A stretch of 64,000 nt of DNA from JACPPO01 sp965262505. GTDB taxonomy: Bacteria > Acidobacteriota > Vicinamibacteria > Vicinamibacterales > UBA2999. Below are positions 15,119-22,502 of the stretch, piece by piece. How positions within the stretch are numbered: position 1 is the stretch's first letter; each line of letters begins with the position of its first letter. The notes below the pieces were generated by a model, which was given only the letters and a program-made list of their open reading frames with translations, did no database searches and was not told where the DNA came from. The translations under genes were made by a program, and so were the position numbers. The stretch is from the NCBI GenBank assembly GCA_965262505.1, contig CBDHFM010000030.1:4402001-4466000 (forward strand), given 5' to 3'.

Positions 15119-17278
15119 CTATCCGACCGCTTCGATCGTGACGGCCGCGTTGTAGTCCGGTTCCATCGAGTCGGGGTCGATGGCGGAGCTCGACAGGAGC
15201 GGCATGCCTTCGGGCCAGCGCACCTCCAGGTTGCCAGGCTTGATGGGAGCCTGTTTCAGCCTTCCACTGAACGCACCGGACGCCGATCGCAATCGCACGG
15301 TCGCGCCCTCGTCGAGCCGCAGCCGCGCCATGTCTTCTGCGCTGATCAAGATATCGTCGCGGCCGGCGCCCGTGAGCGGATCCACGTGACGCTGCACCAT
15401 CGAATTGAACTGCTTGCCTCGGCGAGTCGACACGGAGAACGTGTCGGCGCCGCTCGGTGGGCCCGGTCCGACCGGGACCAGCGCGAAATGCGCCCTGCCA
15501 TCGGATGTCGCGAAGCGGCCGTCGGCGTAGAGCGTGCGCCCGCCCCACTGCACCTGATCGCCTTTCGCGCTGAGCGTCTCGATTCCCTGGTAGAGCGGCA
15601 CCGCGCGAGCAATCTCCTGCCGAATGGCCGTGGCATCGCCAAGCCCGACGACCCGCTCGCCGTCGGGATACGCCCGCCTCATGACCTCGCGGAATACCCA
15701 CCACTCCGGCTTGGCAGACCCGATCCGTCGGCCGGAGATCTCTGGTGAAAAAATGATCCGTCGCTCGGTCGAGGTTTCCGTGCCGCCGCCGGGCGATTCA
15801 TACCGCGTCGCGGCCGGCAGCAGGAGCACGTCCGTGCCGTCGACCAGCATGGAGGAGGACACCATGATGTCCTGATGGACGCGCAGCCGCGGCCGTCTGA
15901 GCGCGTCGGTCGAGCGGTCGATGTCGGGCAGCGTCTCGAGGAAGTTGCCGCCAACCATCCAGAGCAGGTCGATATCCCCGCGCGCGCTGTGTTCGACGAT
16001 TTCGGTGGCCGTCCATCCGGGCGTGTCAGGGACCGGGAAGCCCCAGACGTTCGCCCACCGCGCCGCGGTTTCACGGTCCACTTTCGGAGTGCAACCGACT
16101 TCGGCGCCGCCCTGCACACCAGAATGGCCGCGGATGGGGACAAGACCGCGGTTCGGCCGTCCGAACAGGCCTCGCGCGAGGCCGACGTTGACGAGTGCCT
16201 TGATGGTGTCGGCGCCGTGCACGTGTTGGGTCAATCCCATGGACCAGACGCACACGGTATTCGGCCGGTCGATCAGCAGACGGGCGAAGGCGACGATCCG
16301 ATCCCGCGACATGCCGCTACGACGCTCGATCTGATCCCAGTCGATCGCCTCGACCCGTGCGCGGGCCTCGTCGAACCCCAGGGTCCGTTCACGAACGAAC
16401 ACTTCGTCCACGCCGCCAAGCTCGACCAGAGCTCGGAGGACCCCGTTCAGGAAGGCCAGATCGCCGCCGGCCTCGACCTCGAACCAGTGATCGGCCAGTG
16501 CCGTGCCGCGCAGCGCACTGGCGGCAATCGACGGGATCCAGTACCGCTCGAGCCCCGGTTCGCGATAGGGGTTGACCACCGCGATCTGCGCACCGTTTTT
16601 CTTGGCTGCGTGCAGATACTTGGTGGTGACCGGCTGGTTGTTCGCCACGTTGGAGCCGAACAGGACGATCAGGTCGGCATGGAGCCAGTCGGCGTAGCTG
16701 CAGGTCGATGCCCCGTGCCCCAGCGTCGCCTTCATGGCGGCCGTCGACGCTGCATGGCACAGCCGCGCCGAGTTGTCCACGTGATTGGTCCCGAAAAAAC
16801 GCGCTGCCTTCTGCGCCGCGTAGTAGACCTCGTTGGTGGTGCCGCGCGACGTGAGATAGAAGGCCAGGCGGGCCGGGTCGATGGATTGCATCTCCTTCGC
16901 CAGTCGATCGAGCGCCTCATCCCACGAGATGACCCTGAATCCCTTGTCTCCGGCCGACCGAAGCATCGGCTCCGGCAGTCGGCCGAGCGCACGGAGCTTC
17001 TGGGACGAGCGGGCGGCGAGCGGGGCGACGTCGGCCAGGATCGACGGGTCGAGGGCCGGCGCGGTGTTCAGCCGCATCAGCTCCAGGCGGACCATGCACA
17101 GATGGACCCCCTCCATCGTCCAGTCGGAGAGCCCTGACGTACCCAGGGCGCAGCCGTCGCACACCCCGTCCTTCAGAATGCGCCAGGCGAACGGCAGTTG
17201 ATCGCGGTTCTCCCAGGCGACTCCGGCCATCTCGAGGTAGTGGTGCGGCTTCTGCCGTCCGATGCCGAAGATCTGCAT
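15119..17278 (-). CDS. FdhF/YdeP-type molybdopterin oxidoreductase
   Basis: 719 residues, close to the length of YdeP/FdhF-like formate-dehydrogenase-related enzymes. The N-terminal VCDGCALG holds Cys40 and Cys43. Further blocks are SWDEALDRLAKEM, FYLTSRGTTNEVYYAAQK, SARLCHAAST, LIVLFGSNVANNQPV, VPIRGHSGVQGG, VGGNF, and a C-terminal dinucleotide-binding domain (~580-719; RRGKQFNSMV, ISAEDMARL). It probably binds bis-MGD and oxidises formate or a similar substrate in the cytoplasm; there is no export signal. Only 6 bp separate it from an oxalate/formate-type antiporter upstream, which strongly supports a formate or oxalate link. YdeP of E. coli is known only for acid resistance, so the exact reaction is open. 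Confidence 0.88.
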   Translation of the reverse strand: MQIFGIGRQKPHHYLEMAGVAWENRDQLPFAWRILKDGVCDGCALGTSGLSDWTMEGVHLCMVRLELMRLNTAPALDPSILADVAPLAARSSQKLRALGRLPEPMLRSAGDKGFRVISWDEALDRLAKEMQSIDPARLAFYLTSRGTTNEVYYAAQKAARFFGTNHVDNSARLCHAASTAAMKATLGHGASTCSYADWLHADLIVLFGSNVANNQPVTTKYLHAAKKNGAQIAVVNPYREPGLERYWIPSIAASALRGTALADHWFEVEAGGDLAFLNGVLRALVELGGVDEVFVRERTLGFDEARARVEAIDWDQIERRSGMSRDRIVAFARLLIDRPNTVCVWSMGLTQHVHGADTIKALVNVGLARGLFGRPNRGLVPIRGHSGVQGGAEVGCTPKVDRETAARWANVWGFPVPDTPGWTATEIVEHSARGDIDLLWMVGGNFLETLPDIDRSTDALRRPRLRVHQDIMVSSSMLVDGTDVLLLPAATRYESPGGGTETSTERRIIFSPEISGRRIGSAKPEWWVFREVMRRAYPDGERVVGLGDATAIRQEIARAVPLYQGIETLSAKGDQVQWGGRTLYADGRFATSDGRAHFALVPVGPGPPSGADTFSVSTRRGKQFNSMVQRHVDPLTGAGRDDILISAEDMARLRLDEGATVRLRSASGAFSGRLKQAPIKPGNLEVRWPEGMPLLSSSAIDPDSMEPDYNAAVTIEAVG

Positions 17279-17284
17279 GTCTGG

Positions 17285-18529
17285 TTACGCAACCTTTGCC
17301 GGGGCGCCCTGTGGGGGATGCGTGCCACGAGCCGGCGCCCCAACAAACACCGGAATCGCTGTGCTGAGGAACATCAGCCCGGCGATCATGTACAGCGCTT
17401 CGTTGTATTGCCCCGAGCTTTGCCGGAGGCTGGCAATCAACATCGGACCCAGCACGCCGGCGAACCCCCACGCCGTCAGCATCAGACCGTAGATCGACCC
17501 CACGTTCTCGGCGCCGAAATAGTCGGCGACGAAGGCGGGCATGGTCCCGAACCCGCCGCCGTAACAGAGCAGTACCAGGCAGGCTAGTACCGTCAGGACC
17601 GCGAAGCTCTCGACGGAGGGCAGGATCGCAAAAATGACCGCCTGAATGGGAAACATCATGAGAAACACGTGCCGGCGGCCGATGAAATCCGACAGCCACG
17701 CCCACAGGAAACGGCCTGCCCCGTTGGCGATGGCGATCACGCTTACCAGGCCAGCCGCGGTGGCCGGTGTGACGTTCGCGATCTCCTGGGCCATTGGCCC
17801 GGCCTGCGAGATGAGCGCGATCCCCGCGGTGGTGTTGAGAAACAGCAGCGTCCACAGGCCGTACCACTGCCAGGTGCTCGTCGCCTCTTTTAACGTGTAC
17901 ATCTTGGCCGAACGCTGTTGCTGCTGGGCTGCCGATGGCGTCCAGCCTGGCGGGCGGTACCCGTCCGGCGGGTTTTGCATGAAGCAGGCGGCGCCCATGA
18001 CGGCGACCAGGTACACGACTCCAAGGATCGCGAACGTGTTCAGGGCGCCAACTTGCGCGATGAGCCGCGTGGCGAGCGGCGCCGTGATGAGCGCGCCGCA
18101 ACCGAAACCGGTGACCGCGACGCCGGTAATCATCCCCCGTCTGTCAGGAAACCACTTCACGAGTGTGGCTACCGGGACGATGTAGCCTAGACCGAGGCCG
18201 ACCCCGCCGATCAGGCCGTATGAGCAGTAGAGCAGCCAGAGCCGGCCGCCTGCAAAGCTGGCAAGGAAGACGCCCAGTCCATAGAGGGCTCCCGCGGCCA
18301 GCGCCACCCGCCTCGGGCCCACCCGTTGCATCCAGAGCCCCCCCGCGAACGCTGCAAAGCCCACCACGAAGATCGCGATCGTAAAGGCGAGGGTGACCTC
18401 GGCGATCGACCAGCCGTAGGCCTGGGTGAGCGGGATCCGAAAGACACTCCATGCGTAGACCGCACCGAGCGCCACCTGCATAACGACGCCGGCAAGCGCA
18501 ATCAGCCAGCGGTTCGGCACGGTTGGCAC
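17285..18529 (-). CDS. OFA-type (oxalate/formate antiporter family) MFS transporter
   Basis: 414 residues with about 12 hydrophobic segments. N-terminal NRWLIALAGVVMQVALGAVYAWSVFRIPL is the OFA-family signature (G-x-x-YAWSVF). WMQRVGPRR is the MFS loop 2-3 motif, and GLIGGVGLGLGYIVPVATLVKWFPDRRG is a second hallmark. Likely exchanges monocarboxylates or dicarboxylates such as oxalate and formate. It is co-transcribed with the YdeP-type oxidoreductase (6-bp gap) and possibly with the DUF1080 gene 42 bp upstream. Confidence 0.9.
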   Translation of the reverse strand: MPTVPNRWLIALAGVVMQVALGAVYAWSVFRIPLTQAYGWSIAEVTLAFTIAIFVVGFAAFAGGLWMQRVGPRRVALAAGALYGLGVFLASFAGGRLWLLYCSYGLIGGVGLGLGYIVPVATLVKWFPDRRGMITGVAVTGFGCGALITAPLATRLIAQVGALNTFAILGVVYLVAVMGAACFMQNPPDGYRPPGWTPSAAQQQQRSAKMYTLKEATSTWQWYGLWTLLFLNTTAGIALISQAGPMAQEIANVTPATAAGLVSVIAIANGAGRFLWAWLSDFIGRRHVFLMMFPIQAVIFAILPSVESFAVLTVLACLVLLCYGGGFGTMPAFVADYFGAENVGSIYGLMLTAWGFAGVLGPMLIASLRQSSGQYNEALYMIAGLMFLSTAIPVFVGAPARGTHPPQGAPAKVA

Positions 18530-18571
18530 CTCATCGTTCCCGGGAACAAGGCCAGGCGGGCCCGTCGGGGC

Positions 18572-19162
18572 CTACCTGATCTGTACGCTCCGGAACTTCA
18601 TGGTTCCCGCTCCGTACTGCAGCGCGAACGGGCCCTCCGCGAACTGTTCGTCCTCCACATTCACCGTCTGCGTCCCATTCAGCCGCACCATGAGTTGCGG
18701 GCCCTTGGCGGTGATCTCGTACGTGTTCCACTGGTTGCCGGCGTCGATCATCGCCATCGGTTTCGCAAGGTTGACGATGCCGCCGGTTCGATACATCGGG
18801 TCCGGACGCTGGTCGAAGACATTGACTTCGTAGCAGCTCGTGGCCCCCACTGCTTCGGGATCCTCGCAGCGGATGAAGATGCCGCTGTTGGCGTCTGGTG
18901 ACGCCCAGAACTCCACGCGCAATTCGAAGTCGCCGTAGGACGCGTTCGACACCAGAAACCCGCCGCCGCTGTCGGCCTGCACGGCGCCCTCGACCACCCG
19001 CCAGTTGGCGTCGCCGAGCGGCGTGAACCCGTCCATGTTCGAGCCGTCGAGCAGCGTCGTCCAACCGGCAGCGGATTGCGCCGATGCGATGGGCGAGTGC
19101 GAAACGCTCACCAGTCCGAGCAGAAACAACCCGAGAATCATCGTAAGTGCACGTTTCATCAT
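18572..19162 (-). CDS. secreted DUF1080 (3-keto-disaccharide hydrolase fold) protein
   Basis: 196 residues. Signal peptide to ~28 (ASAQS). A single DUF1080 jelly-roll domain follows: GWTTLLDGSNMDGF, WRVVEGAVQADSGGGFLVS, DFELRVEFWASPDANSGIFIRC, WNTYEITAKGPQLMVRLNG and GPFALQYGAGTMKFRSVQIR. Family members bind or cleave glycosides and 3-keto-glycosides. The short length means one domain only, exported to periplasm or surface. It lies upstream of the OFA transporter, so may share its promoter, though a functional link is not obvious. Confidence 0.9.
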   Translation of the reverse strand: MMKRALTMILGLFLLGLVSVSHSPIASAQSAAGWTTLLDGSNMDGFTPLGDANWRVVEGAVQADSGGGFLVSNASYGDFELRVEFWASPDANSGIFIRCEDPEAVGATSCYEVNVFDQRPDPMYRTGGIVNLAKPMAMIDAGNQWNTYEITAKGPQLMVRLNGTQTVNVEDEQFAEGPFALQYGAGTMKFRSVQIR

Positions 19163-19445
19163 GGATCTCCTTCAGTCAGCGGGTCCGCCGTGGCGGCGCC
19201 GGCAAACGCGACAACCAGCATCGCAACCTTGCGCGTGCCTCCCAGGACGTCTGTCGGAGGCGGTGCCTATCTTAACCCCAGTTCGTGGGCCTTTGTGCGC
19301 GATCGATCCACGGGCCGGGTCCAAGAATGAGCGTACAATCAGCAGCGCGATTCTGCGCATGCGTATCTTCCAAGAATGCGTTGGAAGCGGTAGCTACATA
19401 CGGCATACGGCGCCAGTGTGCGACCTAGCGCTGTCGGGAGCTGAG

Positions 19446-19604
19446 ATGACAGACGGACCCAAGACGACAGGCCAGCCAGAGCGGCGAACGGGTGGGGAAC
19501 GCCGAACAAGGGACAATCGCCGCCAGGAGCGCCATGACCCGCCCGGTCGTATCGAGCGCCGCAACGCCCAGCGGCGTGCGCGTCGCGACCGACGCGGCGG
19601 CTAA
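19446..19604 (+). CDS. possible Arg-rich 52-residue protein
   Basis: A short frame from ATG 19446 with GGGAG at 19437-19441. The product is almost entirely hydrophilic, with RR pairs at near-regular spacing (ERR, ERR, NRR, ERR, QRR, RRDRR). Such sequences could bind nucleic acid or be a cytosolic tail-like peptide, but the bias could also be chance in GC-rich DNA. The 283 bp before it (19163-19445) hold TACAAT near 19334 and no other gene. I do not recognise it. Confidence 0.35.
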   Translation: MTDGPKTTGQPERRTGGERRTRDNRRQERHDPPGRIERRNAQRRARRDRRGG

Positions 19605-19667
19605 GAGGGATGCCTTCCGCGTCTATCGCATTCGCTCGCTTCAATCGGTTGATATACCCTAGACCGC

Positions 19668-20726
19668 GTGTTGCGGATAGTCGGTCGTGCGCGTGTCGGT
19701 CTGCTGGCCGCGTTGTGCGTAGTGTTGTGCGCCGCTTCTTGCGTCCAGTCCGAGGTCGATACGGGCCAGTCGCCGGCTGGCGACTTCTACCGCGGTAAGA
19801 CCGTCAGCATCATCGTTGGCTCCGGCGCGGGCGGCGGTTTCGATACGACGGCCCGCCTGGTCGCGCGCCATATCGCCAGGTACATCCCCGGCACGCCCAC
19901 CGTCATCGTCGTCAACATGCCGGGTGGCGGTGGTCTGGTGGCGGCCAATCATGTCTTCAGCGCCGCGGCGAAGGACGGCACGGTCATCGGCCTCTTTCAC
20001 GAGGCACAGATGATGAACCAGCTGACCGGCGGCGAAGGCGTCAACTTCGACCTACGGGAGTTCAACTGGTTGGGCAGCTCCTACGACGACCCGAACGTGT
20101 GCATCGTGCGCACCGACGCGCCGGTCACCGACTTCAAGGACATGGTCGGCCGCGCGACGCCGATCGCAGTCGGCGGGACGGGCCCAGGTTCGAATACGTA
20201 TGATGCGCCGCGCGTGCTGGCGGCGGCCACCGGCGCCAGCCTGAGGGCGGTGGCAGGCTACCCGACGACCAACGACGTGCGCGTGGGCGTCGAACGCGGA
20301 GAGCTACAGGGGATGTGCCTGGGCTGGGAGTCGGTACGGTCGGCGTCGGGACAGTGGCTGGACGATGGGTACGTGCGCGTGTTCGTCCAGAACGGCGCCG
20401 AGCGGCACACGGACCTGCCGGACGTGCCGCTGGCGCTGGAGTTTGCGCGGGACGAAGACAGCCGGACGCTGCTGCGGCTGGTGGACGCCCCGGGCGCCAT
20501 GGCCAAGCCGTTCGCGCTCCCGCCGGGGGTGGAGGCGGACCGCGTGGAGGTGCTGCGCGCCGCGCTCCTGGCGACGTACCGCGATCCGGTCTTCCTCGAG
20601 GAAGCCGGCGCCATGAAGCTCGAGTTCCAGCCGAAGGATGCGGACCAGATTCAGCAGATCCTCAGCGAGGTGCTGGCCACGCCGCCCGCGATCGCGGCAG
20701 AGTACCGTCGCATCATCCAGCCCTAG
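19668..20726 (+). CDS. tctC: TctC-type tricarboxylate-transporter substrate-binding lipoprotein
   Basis: 352 residues from a GTG start (next in-frame Met is far inside). N-terminal lipoprotein-like signal LLAALCVVLCAASC, so probably lipid-anchored. The Bug/TctC fold blocks are visible: GKTVSIIVGSGAGGGFDTTARLVARHI, IPGTPTVIVVNMPGGGGLVAANHVF, GTGPGSNTYDAPRVL and the final ALPPGVEADRVEVLRAAL. It captures a carboxylate in the periplasm for the TctA-TctB permease at 22503. The ligand is unknown; the neighbours suggest an aromatic or heteroaromatic carboxylate. The TAG stop codon is supplied by the first three bases of an inverted-repeat element. Confidence 0.88.
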   Translation: MLRIVGRARVGLLAALCVVLCAASCVQSEVDTGQSPAGDFYRGKTVSIIVGSGAGGGFDTTARLVARHIARYIPGTPTVIVVNMPGGGGLVAANHVFSAAAKDGTVIGLFHEAQMMNQLTGGEGVNFDLREFNWLGSSYDDPNVCIVRTDAPVTDFKDMVGRATPIAVGGTGPGSNTYDAPRVLAAATGASLRAVAGYPTTNDVRVGVERGELQGMCLGWESVRSASGQWLDDGYVRVFVQNGAERHTDLPDVPLALEFARDEDSRTLLRLVDAPGAMAKPFALPPGVEADRVEVLRAALLATYRDPVFLEEAGAMKLEFQPKDADQIQQILSEVLATPPAIAAEYRRIIQP

Positions 20727-20887
20727 TGTCCCGTCCCCGCGAATCGCGGCGTAAATCCCGGAGCGCGGCGCCCGGCTGGCAAGGCGCGACGAGTGAGAAT
20801 ACCGGGAGTATGTGAGCGAGGAGCAACGCAGCCAGTCGGGATGCCCCGCCAGGGAGTTATGCCACGATTCGCGGGGACGGGACACTA
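20724..20887 (+). repeat. 164-bp inverted-repeat element (copy A)
   Basis: Perfect 23-bp terminal inverted repeats start TAGTGTCCCGTCCCCGCGAA and enclose a non-coding core. The core (20779-20831) matches, on the opposite strand, the core of the 164-bp element at 40632-40795: AAGGCGCGACGA, GAGAATACC, GTAT, GAGGAGCAACGCAG. Within it a short hairpin ATAC-CGGGA-GTAT is kept. Length and layout match a small non-autonomous mobile element (MITE) or structured repeat. It is inserted at the end of the tctC coding sequence. Confidence 0.8.
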
Positions 20888-20940
20888 GACGTGAGGGTTC
20901 GCTTCGACACTGGCAGGTGGCAGAGACGGAGTAGTGGATT

Positions 20941-22476
20941 ATGAGCAGGCCGGCCGACCTGCGCGCGTGGATCGCGCGCATCGAAAGCCTGGGGGAGCTG
21001 CAGCACGTTTCGGGCGCCCACTGGGACCTGGAGATCGGCACGATTTCCGAGATCAACTATCGCCGCAAGCCGTCCGCGGCGCTCCTCTTCGACGACATCG
21101 TCGGCTACCCGGGCGGCCACCGTGTGCTGACCGGCTCGGTCAGCAACGCGCGCCGCATGGCGGTGACGCTCGGACTCGACGACAACCTCGACACAGCCGC
21201 CCTCGTCCAGGCGCTTCGGGGCAAGCCGCTTCAGTGGGAGGCAGACTCGCCACGCTTCGAGCCGGAGTTCGTGAAGACCGGGCCGATCCTGGAGAACGTG
21301 GTCGACGGCCGCGACGTCGACCTCACGCGTTTCCCGGCGCCGCGATGGCACGAGCACGACGGCGGCCGCTACATCGGCACCGGCGTCGCGGTCGTGACGA
21401 GCGATCCGGATTCCGGACGGATCAACGTCGGCGCCTACCGGATGATGATCCAGGAGGATGGCCGATCGGCCACCATCAACGCCGAAGCCGGTAAGCAGGG
21501 GCGCGCCCAGTACGACCGCTGGTTCGCCAAGGCGGGGAAGGCGCCGGTGCTCGCTTCCTTCGGCCACGACCCGCTGTTGCTGATGGTCGCCGGCACCGAG
21601 GTGCCGAACACGATCAGCGAGTACGCGTACGCAGGGGCGATGGTCGGCGAGAAGATACCGGTCGTTCGCGGCGAGGTGACGGGCCTGCCGATGCCGGCCG
21701 GCGCCGAGATCGTGGTCGAGGGGTGGATCCGCCCCGACCGTGTGCTCCACGAAGGGCCCTTCGGCGAATGGACCGGCTACTACTCGGGGTCCCTTCGTCC
21801 GGTGCCCACGCTCGACATCGAGCGGATGTACTTCCGCAACGACCCGATTATCCTCGGTACCCCGCCGGGCAAGCCGCCGAATGACTATTCCTACATGCGG
21901 GCGCTTCTGAAGTCCGCGATGATCCAGGACGAGCTCGCAAAAGTCGGCGTGCGCGATGTGCGCGGCGTGTGGGCCCACGAGACAGGTGGTGGACGGCTAC
22001 TGGTCGTCGTCTCGATCAAGCAGGGCTTCTGCGGCCACTCGCGCCAGGCGGGTTACATCGCCGCACAGTGCCAGGCCGCCGCCTATATGAACCGCTTCGT
22101 CATCGTCGTCGATGACGATGTGGATCCGATGAATCTGGAGGAGGTGCTGTGGGCCATGAGCACGCGGTGCGAGCCGTCGGAGGACATCGAGATCATGCGC
22201 AAGTCGTGGGGCAGCAAGGTGGACCCGATGCTCGAGAACCCGGCCGTGCCCTACAACAGCCGCGCGCTCATTGATGCCTGCCGCCCGTTCGAGAAGCGAG
22301 AGACGTTTCCCCGCGTGGCGCAGGCGAGCCCCGCGCGTGTCCGTGACACGGTGGCCAAGTGGAGGGAACTGTTCGCCGATCCTCGCTTCCCGCTGCCGGA
22401 TACTGTGATCCCGTCGGGGGCGGTTGACGGGGAAACGACGGGCAAGGGCATCACCCCCCTCGACAAGAAGGACTGA
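20941..22476 (+). CDS. UbiD-family prenyl-FMN-dependent decarboxylase
   Basis: 511 residues, normal for the family. N-terminal DLRAWIARIESLGELQHVSGAHWDLEIGTISE, then the metal and prFMN-binding region NVGAYRMMIQEDG, FGHDPLLLMVAG, EIVVEGWI, and the catalytic block HEGPFGEWTGYYSG, followed by GTPPGKPPNDYSYM and CGHSRQAGYIAAQCQAAAYMNRFVIVVDDDVDP. UbiD enzymes add or remove CO2 from unsaturated or (hetero)aromatic acids. No UbiX prenyl-transferase gene lies near, so prFMN must be supplied from elsewhere. Flanked by a carboxylate uptake system and a molybdenum hydroxylase, it probably decarboxylates an aromatic or N-heteroaromatic carboxylate. Confidence 0.93.
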   Translation: MSRPADLRAWIARIESLGELQHVSGAHWDLEIGTISEINYRRKPSAALLFDDIVGYPGGHRVLTGSVSNARRMAVTLGLDDNLDTAALVQALRGKPLQWEADSPRFEPEFVKTGPILENVVDGRDVDLTRFPAPRWHEHDGGRYIGTGVAVVTSDPDSGRINVGAYRMMIQEDGRSATINAEAGKQGRAQYDRWFAKAGKAPVLASFGHDPLLLMVAGTEVPNTISEYAYAGAMVGEKIPVVRGEVTGLPMPAGAEIVVEGWIRPDRVLHEGPFGEWTGYYSGSLRPVPTLDIERMYFRNDPIILGTPPGKPPNDYSYMRALLKSAMIQDELAKVGVRDVRGVWAHETGGGRLLVVVSIKQGFCGHSRQAGYIAAQCQAAAYMNRFVIVVDDDVDPMNLEEVLWAMSTRCEPSEDIEIMRKSWGSKVDPMLENPAVPYNSRALIDACRPFEKRETFPRVAQASPARVRDTVAKWRELFADPRFPLPDTVIPSGAVDGETTGKGITPLDKKD

Positions 22477-22502
22477 TGGTCCACTAGGCCACCGAGTACT
22501 GA

